Below, piece after piece: positions 21,058-32,461 of a stretch of DNA of 64,000 nucleotides. Source of the DNA: Chloromonas sp. AAM2 (taxonomy: Eukaryota; Chlorophyta; Chlorophyceae; Chlamydomonadales; Chlamydomonadaceae); assembly GCA_004335635.1 (NCBI GenBank), contig QAXH01005903.1, positions 1-64,000 of the forward strand. Reading direction: 5' to 3'. Numbering within the stretch: position 1 is the first letter of the stretch; the number at the start of each line of letters is the position of its first letter. A model generated the notes under the pieces. It ran no database searches, was not told where the DNA came from, and saw only the letters and a list, made by a program, of their open reading frames with translations. The position numbers were made by a program, and so were the translations under genes.

Positions 21058-24000
21058 TCAGGACCATGCCGTTTGCTGGGGCCCTGACGTATTGAAGCGG
21101 CTCGGTGGCAGGCTCATGGATGCAGCATGCGGGCTGCTTGGGGCGATGTCGCCGGCACGGCTGACCGGAAGCCTGGGGCTGGTTGGTGGCAGTCCCGCTC
21201 TTTGATGAGAGTTGTTGAGCCGACGTCGCTGGCCTGTGTCGTTCAGTGGCGACAGCTCTTGGTGCGATTGAGCAAGCTCCAGCACACCCTGATGGCTCTG
21301 TGCACGCACTACTGGCATGTGCTCTTGATTGTGGCCCCAGGCGCCAGCGGTCGTTCCTGAACCGCTGTTGTTGAATGTGGGATTCGAGTACGCGGAGTTG
21401 TATGACTGATTCATCACGCCGCCATCGCCGCTGGTATGTGTCTTATTGAGCTGGGCATGTTTGCCGAGCGACGCCAGCAGACCTCGCTTAGTGTCCATTT
21501 GCTGGGCCACGTGCGCCCCGACCTGGCCTTGCCGAGGCGTGTTGTTGAGGCTGCCTTCCCGACCGTGTGTTGATATGAGGGGTGAGCTCGGCGCGGTTGC
21601 CGACGCCCCGGATGCCATGTGAGCGGGATACGCGGGGTCCGCCCCGGCGGACGGAGCACGGATGTAAGGAACCTGGTGCGTGTGCGCTGGATTTGCAAGC
21701 CTTGCGTCCGCCGGTGCCTGCGAGACGCCCCAACGCGGCAGAGCATTGAACGCATTGAGAGCCGCATGACAAAAGCATCAGGGTGCTGTTGGATGCAAAG
21801 CAAGAAAAAAGTGAACTTGCACATCAAGAGTTCAAATTGCAACAACAGACGGGTGCTGTCGGGTACAAGTGTGTCTGTCCAGCGCGGACAGACACGTGAC
21901 CGAGGACATGTGAATGTAAAATGGTCTGACCTGAACAACATGCAGGATTTTCACAGTGGTCATTGAGCAGGCAGTTGCAAGCGCACCTGGAGGGTTGGTT
22001 GCGAATGCGTGCGCAGGGCTGCTGCACCCAGCTGCCTGCTGGACAGTGCGGGGTTCCAGGGCGCAGGCGCCTGGTACTGCCCAACCACTGTAGGCGCGGG
22101 TGGGTATGCCGGAGCATTCTGCCCGCCAGCATACGCAGCCCCCTGGTGAGGATAGGAGTGTGCCTGCAGCGGAAACTGATTGTCTGCGTGCTGCCCAGCG
22201 TATAACAGCTGTTGTTGCTGCGTGTAAGGCTGGCTGGGCTGCCAAGTGTTTGGAGCATTGTGCACGTACGGCTGGTACGTGTGGGTGGCACTAGCAGCGC
22301 AGTCGTGCTGGTACGCGGCAGCTGGTGGGCTGAGGACATAGGGTGAAGGCGTTCCTGCCAACCCCCCGTTCAAAGCATAGCTGGCTGAGCTGTGGGGTGA
22401 GACAGGCCCAGCGGCATACTTGCCCATAGCAGTGAAGTTGGGATTCTGGTACTGTGTGTTGGCGTCTTTGTACTGCTGCATGCCCTGCACCACGTACTGC
22501 CTTTGCATGTAGCGGTACAGGCCCCAGCCCAAGAGCAGGAGCAGCACAAGACCTACACCGAGGCCTATGCCCAGGCCCACGCCCAAGGCTGTGCTGTTCT
22601 TGGGGCTGCTTGGAGTGTCAGTAGGTCGTTCAGCCTCTGTGTAGCACGTGCCCAGCGCCGCACACATCTCAGGGGTTGGCAGACGAGAACTATTCCCAAT
22701 AGCAACCATCGTTCTGCAGCATCAATGGCACGCATGTAAAGTCGGGTATGGCCAACGCCCATCCAAAGCTCGTGGGCATGTTGCGCACATGTCTAGAAAG
22801 TTGACGTGCATCAACAGCTGCTGGTGCCCCTCCTGCGTCATCCACACACCTAGGTCACATGAACACGAAGAAGTTGCATGGAAGCTTGCATTATGCCTGG
22901 ACAAGCATCTGATCGGAACATGCCCGGCCTTGACTGCAACAATCCCATAGTGCTGCATTGCCCTCCCCAGGCTACAGGACCAACGCACATGTTCAGTGCG
23001 CTGCCTGTCATGTTCAGCTGGAGCTGCTGCAGCAGTTGTGACCGCTCGGCGCCTGTCAGGAGGGAAGGTGCCATGATGGACAGCGATGCATTGTAGAACT
23101 GGACCTGTGGGCAGCAGGTACCAGCCGTGCGCTTTCACCAGCAGTACACACATTGCACGAAGCTGCCTGCGCCTGGGTTTGGCCACGACTTGATCTTGAC
23201 CAGGTCTACGTGGGTATGCATGTAGCAAATTATGGTTTTAGCTCTGGTGGTCTGAAAGCGACAATAACACGACATGCTCTGTGACTCGAGCCAAAGCTTT
23301 GGGGTCCTGTCACAGAGCTGAGCACCCTGGCTGGACTCAACAGCCAATAAGCTGGCAAGAGGAGCTGTCGACCTGAAGCTTACCTGCACGATGGTGGCCA
23401 GTTGGGATACTTCCATCCACGCCGCCGTGATGTTGAATTTTGTGCTGGTGCTGTTACTGCTGGCTGCGATTGCCTGCGCCTGTATGGACTGCAGGCGCGC
23501 GCTCAGAGACGTGAGCACGTAAGCCAGTCCGGAGGACAGAACGTCGAAATCGGAAGAGTCAGTGAAAATATGAAGCCGTCGTGCATGGCTTTGATGCCAG
23601 CTGGCACCAACATCAAGTGAAATGGCATTGTGGTCAGTTCCACTGTCGCTTTCGCCACGGGGCCCCTGGATTGGATATGCCTTAAAATCACCATCGAATG
23701 GTGCGCCGCTTTGCGATTCCGACAACACTCTTCGTCGATCGGGCGGGGGCGGTGGTGGAGGCGACGGCGGCAGCGGGGGTGGCGGAGGAAGAATTACGTT
23801 GCTTGTGATACATGGGCAAGCAATCTTCATCTGGCTGATCATCCTCACGAGTGTTCCCATGTCCGACAAGCTTATGGACTTGGTGTTTCCCAAAGCTGTT
23901 GCCTCCCGTGCAACTGCTGCTGCAGCCAAGCGAGCGACGTAAGCGTCTGCCTGGTCGAAGCTGCCGCCTTCAGCGCCTCCATAGAAAGCTGACAGTGTGA

Positions 24001-27000
24001 AGAGTGCTCGGGCGAGCTGCACCCAGCCCAACACCTGGACAGCAAACAAGCAAGAGTGACGCTGAGTCTCAGTCAAAACACCACCACACAGGCAACACCA
24101 ATGCACAGGATTTGGCTCAGTTGTACATTGCAGTAAAAGATTCTTAAAACTACTATTCATCATTGAAGTACAGGACGTAACGGCGGCCACCACAACAACA
24201 ACAACACAAATCTCAATTCACTAATCGTTCAACACGACGCTGCTGAATGATCGCCGGGCGACAGACCTGAATGTTTGCGGCCGCAACAGCAACAGCCAAG
24301 GGGTGCCTGGCCCAAGTAACGCTGATGTTCAGCCCCTGTGGTACGTCCTGTAGGAGAGATGAAACGTAGTCACGTTCGTAAACGCCGCTGCTCGTGCTAG
24401 AGGGCATCGTCGGCAGTCCCAGGGCTGTGAATGCCTGATTCTGCTGGGACGGCTGCAGGGCTGTGGGCCCTCGGGTGCCGGCAAGGTCAAAGAAGCCCCT
24501 GCATGCATCAGCAACAACAAGGGTTTCCAGCCATGACAACACTTGATGAAAAGGCAGTGTGGGAGAATGTTTCTGAGCCAAGAACGCACCCGCTTAGGAA
24601 GCTGACAGGCGACAGCAGCATCGAGGGTCCTGGCGCCTCCATGTTTGTGAGGGCCATACTTGGATGCAAACCCGTGAAGGCGTCTTGGCAGTTCGAATGG
24701 GTCCACACGGTCACCTGCGCTCACAAGCTCGACCAAAGGTTGCGACCCAATCAACGTCGCCTTCTCCGCAACCCTCCTGACGATTATCACAGGAACGCCA
24801 TAGCAATGCTCGCCTCTGATTGCAGATCGTAGCCTAAATTTGCACTGCTCCACTTGCGCCAACTACCAACCTGGCCAGCACCCCGTGTGAGGGCGAATCG
24901 ACCCATAGAGTCCGTGGCAAAGGCGACACGCCTGGGTTGCCACAAGTCCATGGACTGCCCCGAGCAGCCCACCAAGGGACCGGCGATCTGCACCAAGCCC
25001 ACGGTAGCCTGGGCGGCGGGGTATGAGCCCAGACCAAATGCAGCCGACAACGAGTCCATGTTCACGGTCTCCTGCAGACGCACATTCAAGTCAGAAGAGA
25101 TCCAAGCCACAGCCGATTGCCTCGCTCAAGCAGGCACAGACCCGCCTTTGCGTCGACCAACTGTCGACTTTGTGAAGGCATTGTTTCCCGCCCGTTACCT
25201 GCCATACTCCTGGCGTGCATGCTCTGCCAAATGATTTTGCTGCTGCCGTTCATACCTGCTGCAGCATGACTTGCAGGTTATCAGGGGCGTACGGCGCCAG
25301 GTCGCTCAGCGAGCCCCCGCCGGCCACGCTTGCCACCACCTGTGCCGCCCGCTGCAGCAGGGCCAGCAGGGAGGCGCAGCTGGCTGCAGCTGTGAAGGGG
25401 TTCAGGAAGGGAGCCAGCCTGCAGCATAGACTCAACTTGCATGTGACATCACAGAGAGAAGCATTCTTTTTGTGCGTGCGATGCAAGCAGCACGTTTGTG
25501 TTCGATGCATCAAATCTCAGTGCATCACGTGCAAACCAGCCGATCCTGAGCAAGTACCCCCTTGTTGATTCGCAATCAATCAATTCTTGTTGCTTTGCTT
25601 GGCGTGAACAGCCATTGCTCTCTTGCGCCCCTGATTGAACGCAAAACCAAGCGGAGCCAGTGCACATGCCACATGCTGCACACGAGTTGACATGGACTCA
25701 AACATTGGGGCACAGGCCTGCACATGGCCTGCCGGCACTTGACACCAGCCTGCCAGAGAAGAACACTTGGCATGCTTCTGCAGAGACCTGACACGAAGCT
25801 CCCCTTTCCCTCCGTCTCACTTTGTCACTGCCAATGCCGGCACGCCCGACACCAGTCCCAGAGCCAGCTGTGCTGAGGCCAGCTGCGCCGCTGTCTTGTA
25901 GCCTTCCACCTGGGAGGCCAGTCCGGCAGCAGCAGCGGACACAGCAGCCACCCTACCCACCTGCGCCGAGGCGACCTGCGGCACAACAACACACAAACTG
26001 CCGGTCAGCGGACCTGCTGGTGACAACATCTACTGAGGTAGGCAGCCAGGCGTGACATGTGACATAGCCGATTTGTGCAGCCATGTCCAGGCGTGCAGCT
26101 ATTGCTTGCCAATGCATGTCCCTTGCAACCCGCCACCTGTTGCCTGTCCATAGTCGCTGCCCTAACAGTATGTGGCAGCTGTGCATCTCTTGCCAGCTGC
26201 ACACCTTACGTCCTGCCATTCCAAAGCGGCGTTAGTCTGTTTGCCTGCGCACCTGGCTCCCCAGCGTGTCTGTGATTGCCGCCAGCAGCACCTCCTGCAC
26301 GAACGTCCGATTGACCAGTGTCCGGCCCGTATCCGCCAGGCTCAAGCCCCCCGGCAGCACCAGCACAGGAGCAGCGGCCAGGCCCTGGGCAGACGCCAGC
26401 CTGCCGGCTGCAGCTGCCACTGCCATTGCTGCCCACCCTGGCTGGCCCACAGTCACACTATAGGTGGGACTGTTGAGGGAAGGGCTGGGTGGGGACTGCC
26501 TGACTGTAGGGACCACCAGGGACACCAGTAATGTGTTGCCTAGGGCTGCCAAGGTGGTCAGCTGGGCCTCAGCAGCCATCACACTGATAGCCAGGTACCT
26601 GAAAGGTGGTTGCAAACCACGTGCATTTGCACCAACGTCCAATCATCCGATGCAGCCTGTCATGTGTGGTCATGCACGCCTGTGTGGCTTTTGGAATGCT
26701 TACACTGGGGCACGCCGCTGTCATGTTGAGAGCAGAACTCTACAAACAATCACAGTCAATATGCATAGCTAATCTATTGTCAGTTTATTATCCCAGCGCA
26801 CCGGTTTCCAGCCACAGTTGATTGGCTTTCCCGTGCCGGCAGGTATGACCAGGCGGTTACGCCACTTGGCACCGCCACCCCGGCCAGAAGGTATGCTTTG
26901 CGCATGGCTGCCTCAAGGTCATCAAGGGTGGCATTAGCCAGCCCTGAGGGGCCCAGTTGCTGCTGCAGGGCTGAATATGCAAAGTGGCTGGCAGCGCTGA

Positions 27001-27898
27001 TGGCTAAGCCGTCTGGCAAGCTGCTGGGTATGAGGGCAGTCATGGGGTAGAGGGCTGCCTGGCCTGTGTATGTGTCTGAGCATGATGGCCCTGCGCCTGT
27101 GCCTGAGTGGTTGCCTGGAAGCTGAACCTGCAAGCAGATGGAGCTTAGCATGGCAATGTGTGGTTGAGCAGTGAGCATGAGCCGGGCAGGGCCAACCATG
27201 GGCACGTGTGTATGTGAACTGTGTGGCCTGTAAACCAATTCAACACTTCTTGTCTTGATGACCAAGTCAAAGCTCCTTGAACTAGGTGGTATGAGAAAAT
27301 CTGATGCAGCTCAGCAGGCAGGCTTCCATGAGCTGCCCTGTGGCCCGCCTTGACCCATGCGAGCGCTCCATCACCACTCCTGTCACACCTGCAGGTTGCT
27401 GGAAGGCCCGGTAGGGTACAGCCAGTCCCCTGTGGCACTCGTGTAAGTGGTTGCCGCTTGAATGTTGGGCTCCAACACTGCCACCTGCAAAGGATTAATA
27501 GGCTGCTGTCGGTTCCATGGTGCGACTGGCCTGCCAGATGCCATAGCTCAGTACATGCACACATTTTCGTTCAGCCCATCACTAACCTGACAGTTTGCAA
27601 GGACACCTGCTCCCCTGAACAGAACTCTTGAAGGCGTCTGAGCTAAGGTCCTGTGCCCTGCTGCACCTGCACAACACGCATTTCCAACATAACTGTCTCA
27701 GAGCTTGAGGTTGAGGTGTGTTGAAGCTATTCACTGATGAGCTCAAGCGTAACAGCCTAGAGCTTGTCACAGCAGCAATTAAGACAAGCAGATGGCTTAT
27801 GTTCCATTCCGAGACGTTTCGCGCTGCCCTGAGCTGTCCGCTCCCAAATCCTCACCAATTGCTCCCAACAGCGCCAGGGTCAGCACCAAGCCACGCAT
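21058..27898 (-). CDS. Large type I membrane protein, proline-rich ectodomain (orphan)
   Basis: Fourteen minus-strand exons chain in phase to 1283 residues: 27898-27856, 27666-27587, 27484-27389, 27127-26802, 26598-26253, 25975-25821, 25418-25256, 25071-24871, 24815-24715, 24498-24267, 24034-23384, 23104-22989, 22713-21987 and 21672-21058. The start MRGLVLTLALLGAIG is a signal peptide (an in-frame ATG at 27916 adds six residues). The ectodomain of about 860 residues is Ala/Leu/Ser-rich with several NxS/T sites. It carries a pherophorin-like block PPPPPLPPSPPPPPPP at about 664-679, right after a CPC motif. One transmembrane helix lies at about 880-902 (glycine-rich then five leucines). The cytoplasmic tail of about 380 residues is Tyr/Gln/Pro/His-rich and probably disordered, with YQNPNF at 925-930 and YSNPTF at 1174-1179. 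I know no family for the ectodomain. A cell-wall or surface receptor role is inference. The 24815-24715 exon is needed for phase and is the least certain. Confidence 0.75.
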
Positions 27899-28233
27899 TT
27901 CACATGCATTCGCCATTTCCCTCACAAAGCCGTTGAAGCTGTTGAACCGCCGAGATTTAATCGTCGATGATGCATCACCGTACCACGCATTTGAGTTGTG
28001 TTTGACAACAATTGGCTTGTCTTTGGCCTCTCGTCAGTTCTGCTGAGCCTGCTGCTGCTGTTATACTCCTCAAATGTTCCCGTACATGCCCCATGCCACA
28101 TGTGGTTAGCTGACGTGTAACTGCGCTGGGAGCTGGAAAAAGCTCAAAGGAATCTCGAAACGCCCTTACAATCACTCTCACTCGCTTCAGTTTGTCAGCA
28201 GGGTTGTGAAAACTGTGTGTCCGCATGGGTCCG

Positions 28234-28290
28234 AAAAGATGTTTGCCAGTTCTGGGACAATTTTCAGGAAGCGCACTGGAACCAGTGTCC
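28234..28290 (+). repeat. Dispersed repeat, copy 3
   Basis: A short A-run (GAAAAGATG), the exact core TTTGCCAGTTCTGGGACA, AATTTT, and then the hairpin CACTGGAACCAGTG. It matches copy 1 and copy 4 in order and spacing. Confidence 0.88.
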
Positions 28291-28755
28291 CGGCAGGAAC
28301 TAGGGGGAAGCGAGATAACTTCTCTGCCAATCGATTATGTTGGTATTTGTTCTTATGGATAGGACTGAAACCAGTGGTTGCTTGGAATTCAAAACTAGGT
28401 AATGTCAAACATCCTTTTTTTGCCATGTCATGCATCAATCACAGATTGCACTGGTCTGTCTGCTTAAACATGGCATCATCAGATCGCAACTGGCCTTCCG
28501 TCCGGAGACAGTGTTCGAGCCTACCAGCCTCCTCTCCATTCCAATAAATACTTGCTGTCATCTAATGCAATGATTGAAAGGTATACGCACATGCACATGA
28601 TGCAAGGTCAACATCCCGCAGTACTGTGAAATGAAATACACTCATAGAACGGCCCTGGTCCACTTGCCGAGCATCAGGCTGCAGCAGCAAAAAAAAAAAA
28701 GAAGTTTGCCAGTTCTGGGACAATTTTGGGACTGGCACTGGAACCAGTGAGTTCG

Positions 28756-28800
28756 TGGTGTGTGTTTTGGGCCGTGTTTTGGGCCGTGTTTTGGGCCGTG
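28756..28800. repeat. 13-base tandem repeat, three copies
   Basis: The unit GTTTTGGGCCGTG repeats three times inside the foldback element. Confidence 0.9.
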
Positions 28801-28876
28801 AGAAGTGGCAGTGCACCGTCTACCACAACACGCGATGTTCACTCCGCTGTTCAACCCATGTGCGAATGACACGCAC

Positions 28877-28898
28877 NNNNNNNNNNNNNNNNNNNNNN
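28877..28898. other. Assembly gap (22 N)
   Basis: A run of N inside the foldback element. The true length is unknown. Confidence 0.99.
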
Positions 28899-28997
28899 CA
28901 CAATGGTTCCTGGCGGTAATACAGACCTATTCACACAAGAACTGTCCCAGAACTGGCAAACTTCTTTTTTTTTTGGTTGGGTCAAGAGCACGACTGT

Positions 28998-31857
28998 TTA
29001 TGGTTTGGAAGAAAGAAATGACTTCATTGTCTCGTATGTACCCCAGCAGATGGCTGCCGAGGGTGCGTTGAAGACCACACGAGGTCGCACACCCCTCCAT
29101 AGCGCCTGCCATCCCTCCTCCTCAACTATTCGTCGCATGATAGGCAACTGCATGTAGGCAAGCGCAAGGCAGGATTGGGTGTAGTGTTCGCTCGCATGGC
29201 CCACCATGCACGTAGCATGACACGATAGCGGAGCTATTGGCTATATAGCGAAGCTATTGGGAATTAGTATTGGGACGAATGCCTGTAACGGCCTATCTCA
29301 TGCGTGTGACATACGCAGTAAGCACGTAACAGGCAGTCAGCAACCAAGCCATTGCCCGGCTCACCACTGCGTTGCTGTTGTACCGCTTGGCCGACAAGAC
29401 TCCCTCGGTCTGTAACCGCGTCTTGACCAGGTCAAACGGGGTGGTCACAGCTGCAGAAGACAAAAAGTACAAGTACAATTGTCCATACGTATCCTGCCCA
29501 TCCTCTTGTCTTGCAGACCATTTGCCCATCCTCTGTCACAATCCCATCCTGCATGCCGGACCCATCCCTCACTGGGCCTCACCCAGTGGAAAAACGTACT
29601 ATGCCAGGCTGCTTGGCTGTACATCACAGCTGTTATTTTCAAGCCTCACAACTGGCCTCCCACCCGCACTCAGCAATCAGACCCACACCCATCTCTCACC
29701 GGCTGCCGCGCCTCCCGCCAGGCCCCCCGCCAGGAGCTGCACCGCTAGTGTGTCATCGTCAGCATCCTCACTGCCCGTTATCAACCGCTTGGCGGCATCA
29801 TATACGCTGCGCAGGGCAAGTGCACCCGCGTGTGCATCAGCATTCCAGCATCCAGAACGTGCTGGCAGGCCATGGACCGCAACCAAATCACACATGTGTG
29901 CATGATCTGTGAGAGCCACATGCGGGGATTTTGCGGCTTGTCAAGCGTTTGCTGACGTGATTCACACGAAGTACGCGTCTGGCTGCCAGTGTGCTACGAT
30001 GGTATCTCCAAGCAACCACCAGATGTCAGGTCGGACCACCAGGTGTGCAGAGCTAGCGGGTTTCCAATGCTCACACAGCAAAGGAACTGAGCAGGCAGCT
30101 GTCGTGTTACCAAGGCAAGCGAAGCACGGTTGCAACACGCTGGTCCGTCCGAAATGGAACATCAAAGTCACAGGTGGGCAGTCGAGCGACCAGGCAGCTG
30201 AGAGCCTTCAGAGCATGTCCTCAACGCACCTGAAATGCATAGCTATGTACGGTACGTTCATGACAAGCGTTGTCCGGTATGATCGGTAGAAAGCCCGCAG
30301 GCCTTCCTTCTTGTAGACTTGCTGAGTGCAGTCCAGCACGCCCTTGTAGGGAGAGTGGACAACCTGGACACACACAAGCAAGCAGTCATCCGATTCGCTT
30401 GTAACAAGCCAGTCAGCTGCAGTTCTGAATTGAAAGATGTTTAAGCGTTGCTGCAACACTTGTCCATGACGTCCTCAGCGTTACATGCACAAACTGGTAC
30501 ATTACATTTAACCCTTTCAATCACAATCAAAGGTGTCAGATGCAGCGGTTATTCACGAACTGGAACAGAACCAACCGTTCACAACACAGGGCAGACAAAG
30601 CTGGTGGCCACGTCGTGCTGGCATGTTCTGGGCTCCTTCACTCTACAACTCTGCCCGACCCAGATTGCACACTCAGCAGCACACCAGCCCAGCCCAAACC
30701 AGCTCAGTTCCTGCATGTTGCATCAACAGGAAGTGAGACCATGCACCACCGTGCCATTTTAGCGCCTGAATGCACTTAGGAAGTGGTGCCATGCACCACC
30801 TGCCCCTAGCGCCCTGGTGCCCCATCCCTTGCTCACCTGCAACCGCTGCTTGATCACGTCTATGGGAGTCATGATGGCATCGTTGAATGCTGTTGCCACC
30901 GCCCCCGCAGCTCCCGCCAGCATGGGATTGTGCCCAACCTTGTTGCCACCCATTTTGTCTCGCACCGCTTCGTAGACAGCAAAATGGAGTGCATGCGCGG
31001 GCCTGCATTAATACCCGCATGGCATGGCCAGAGTTGAAGACCACCACAGGGCACATGGAGCGGCAGCCAACACAACGCTGAAAACAACAAGCAACCGATG
31101 GCAACACAGTGCTGCCAAGCCATAGCAGGCGGGCAGGACACCACTCCTTGTCAGAGTGTGGCATGGGGGTACTGTCCGTCACAGCAACCACCCTCAGTTG
31201 TGACTGCAATGCTGCAGAAGCTGTCCCACACACATGCAAGCGTGCATGAGAACCCGTGTCTGCACAAGCCTGAACACCAACGCCGCTGGAATATGTGGCT
31301 TGCACAATTAACTGGCCAGCTCTTCTGGCTTGCCGCTGTGTTGCGTGTCACGCTGTCCTTGCTGAGTGGTCAAGGCGTGCTTTGCTGGTTTGCCTTTGCT
31401 GGCAACCCAGAGCAGTTCCATCTCCAGCCTAATCGGATGCAATCGGCCGCACGACTGCATGTGGCAACCCACCAATCCTTGCACTCACCCAGCGCCAGCA
31501 ACAACAGCGCCAACACCTTTGTACAGCCCAAGTATGCCTTCTCTTTTGATGGCCGTTGTTACTGCCTCGTAGACTGACAGTCGGTGCAACTGCAGCAACT
31601 CAGTCAAGACACACTCAACACCCTTCTAAGAAGGAGGCCTGCATGCCTGTGTGTTGGTCATAGTAGTGTGCATGCACGAATACTACATGCTCCGTCTGCA
31701 TCAACTCATCACGCACCCTTTGCCCGGGATGGCTGAGTGCCTGCATGCGGGTTTTGATGGTGTCGACGGGGTACATGGCTGTGTGCTCCACCGTTCCTGC
31801 AACTGCTCCGGCGATCATGTGCTGCACAGGGGGGCATACACCAGCAGCGGGGTGCAT
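28998..31857 (-). CDS. Mitoferrin, mitochondrial iron carrier (SLC25 family)
   Basis: Seven exons, 31857-31717, 31589-31489, 31002-30837, 30363-30230, 29806-29700, 29450-29365 and 29147-28998, give 294 residues with all phases matching. Mitochondrial carriers have three repeats, each with PxDxxK, and all three are here: [20 protein letters not shown] and [10 protein letters not shown]. Mitoferrin rather than another carrier is indicated by [20 protein letters not shown] at the start, [24 protein letters not shown] in the fourth helix region (family: LTMNIPFQSIHF) and [15 protein letters not shown] at the end. The protein imports ferrous iron into the matrix for haem and Fe-S synthesis. The ATG at 31857 leaves only about 12 residues before the first helix, so an extra 5' exon is possible. 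It is divergent from the mTERF-like gene. Confidence 0.93.
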
Positions 31858-32461
31858 TGGTGGTAAGGGGCAAGTCCTACCTGCCCGGTTGAGATCAACG
31901 GTCGCACACGCTCACGAACTCCAGTTCTGAAAGACAAACTCACAGAAATGAAAGTTAAACCATCGTAAGTGCGTGTAGCATCGGACGTCGTGGCTATCTC
32001 CGCCTCCATCTTGTAGCGCCTCCAGGACTGCCAGAGGGCTGATCAAAATCAAAGCCGGTATTCTTGCCGCCAGCCGAATGTGCACTGTAACAATGAGCAC
32101 GAAAGGATGAAGTAACTAGGTGCGAAAGAGGATGCAGGTTATCGCCAGGTTTTGTGGGGTTTGGAAGTGGGTGTCGGCTGCGACTGTAAAAGGATGCGCA
32201 GCGCCTTAAACCAATATGTCTGTCACTGCACTACTATGCATCAGTCAAACTCTCAACTTTCAGCCCGTCTGAAACCGCGCGTCCAAGGTGGCGAAACACC
32301 CCTGTGCTTCTGCTCTCGTCAGGTCCTTCTACGACAGTATGCGACAGCAATAGCCTGATCGACGGCGCAAGTCAGTGCTGTCTTACAATCGGATCGGAAG
32401 CCTATCAAAGCCCTTGAAGTCTCGCCCTTATCCTTCCCATTGGCCATCGCAGCCAGGAGAG
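31858..32461. promoter_or_regulatory. Shared divergent promoter region, mitoferrin and mTERF-like gene
   Basis: 604 bases separate the two start codons, which point apart. An in-frame upstream ATG of the mTERF-like gene lies at 32375. No core promoter motif is clear enough to place. Confidence 0.4.

Larger units (their letters stand above)
28688..28975. mobile_element. Foldback or MITE-like element with exact inverted ends
   Basis: The left end (28689 on) is a run of twelve A, then GAAG and the repeat core. The right end (28942-28975) is its exact reverse complement: the core reversed, CTTC, then a T-run. That is about 34 bases of perfect terminal inversion around roughly 220 bases. The interior holds the hairpin CACTGGAACCAGTG, a triple 13-base repeat and an N gap of 22. 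No transposase is encoded. The right end overlaps the 3' flank of the mitoferrin gene. A non-autonomous DNA element is the simplest reading. Two solitary copies inserted in opposite orientation is the alternative. Confidence 0.55.
27899..28997. other. Repeat-rich spacer with assembly gap
   Basis: This spacer separates the start of the type I membrane protein gene from the 3' end of the mitoferrin gene. It contains dispersed-repeat copies 3, 4 and 5, a 13-base tandem repeat and the N run 28877-28898. The promoter of the type I membrane protein gene should lie at its left end. Confidence 0.6.

Noticed and set aside
23744..23795. Proline-rich block as evidence for a pherophorin
   Set aside because: Pherophorins are secreted with two Cys-rich globular domains; this protein has a transmembrane helix and tail and no recognisable pherophorin domain.
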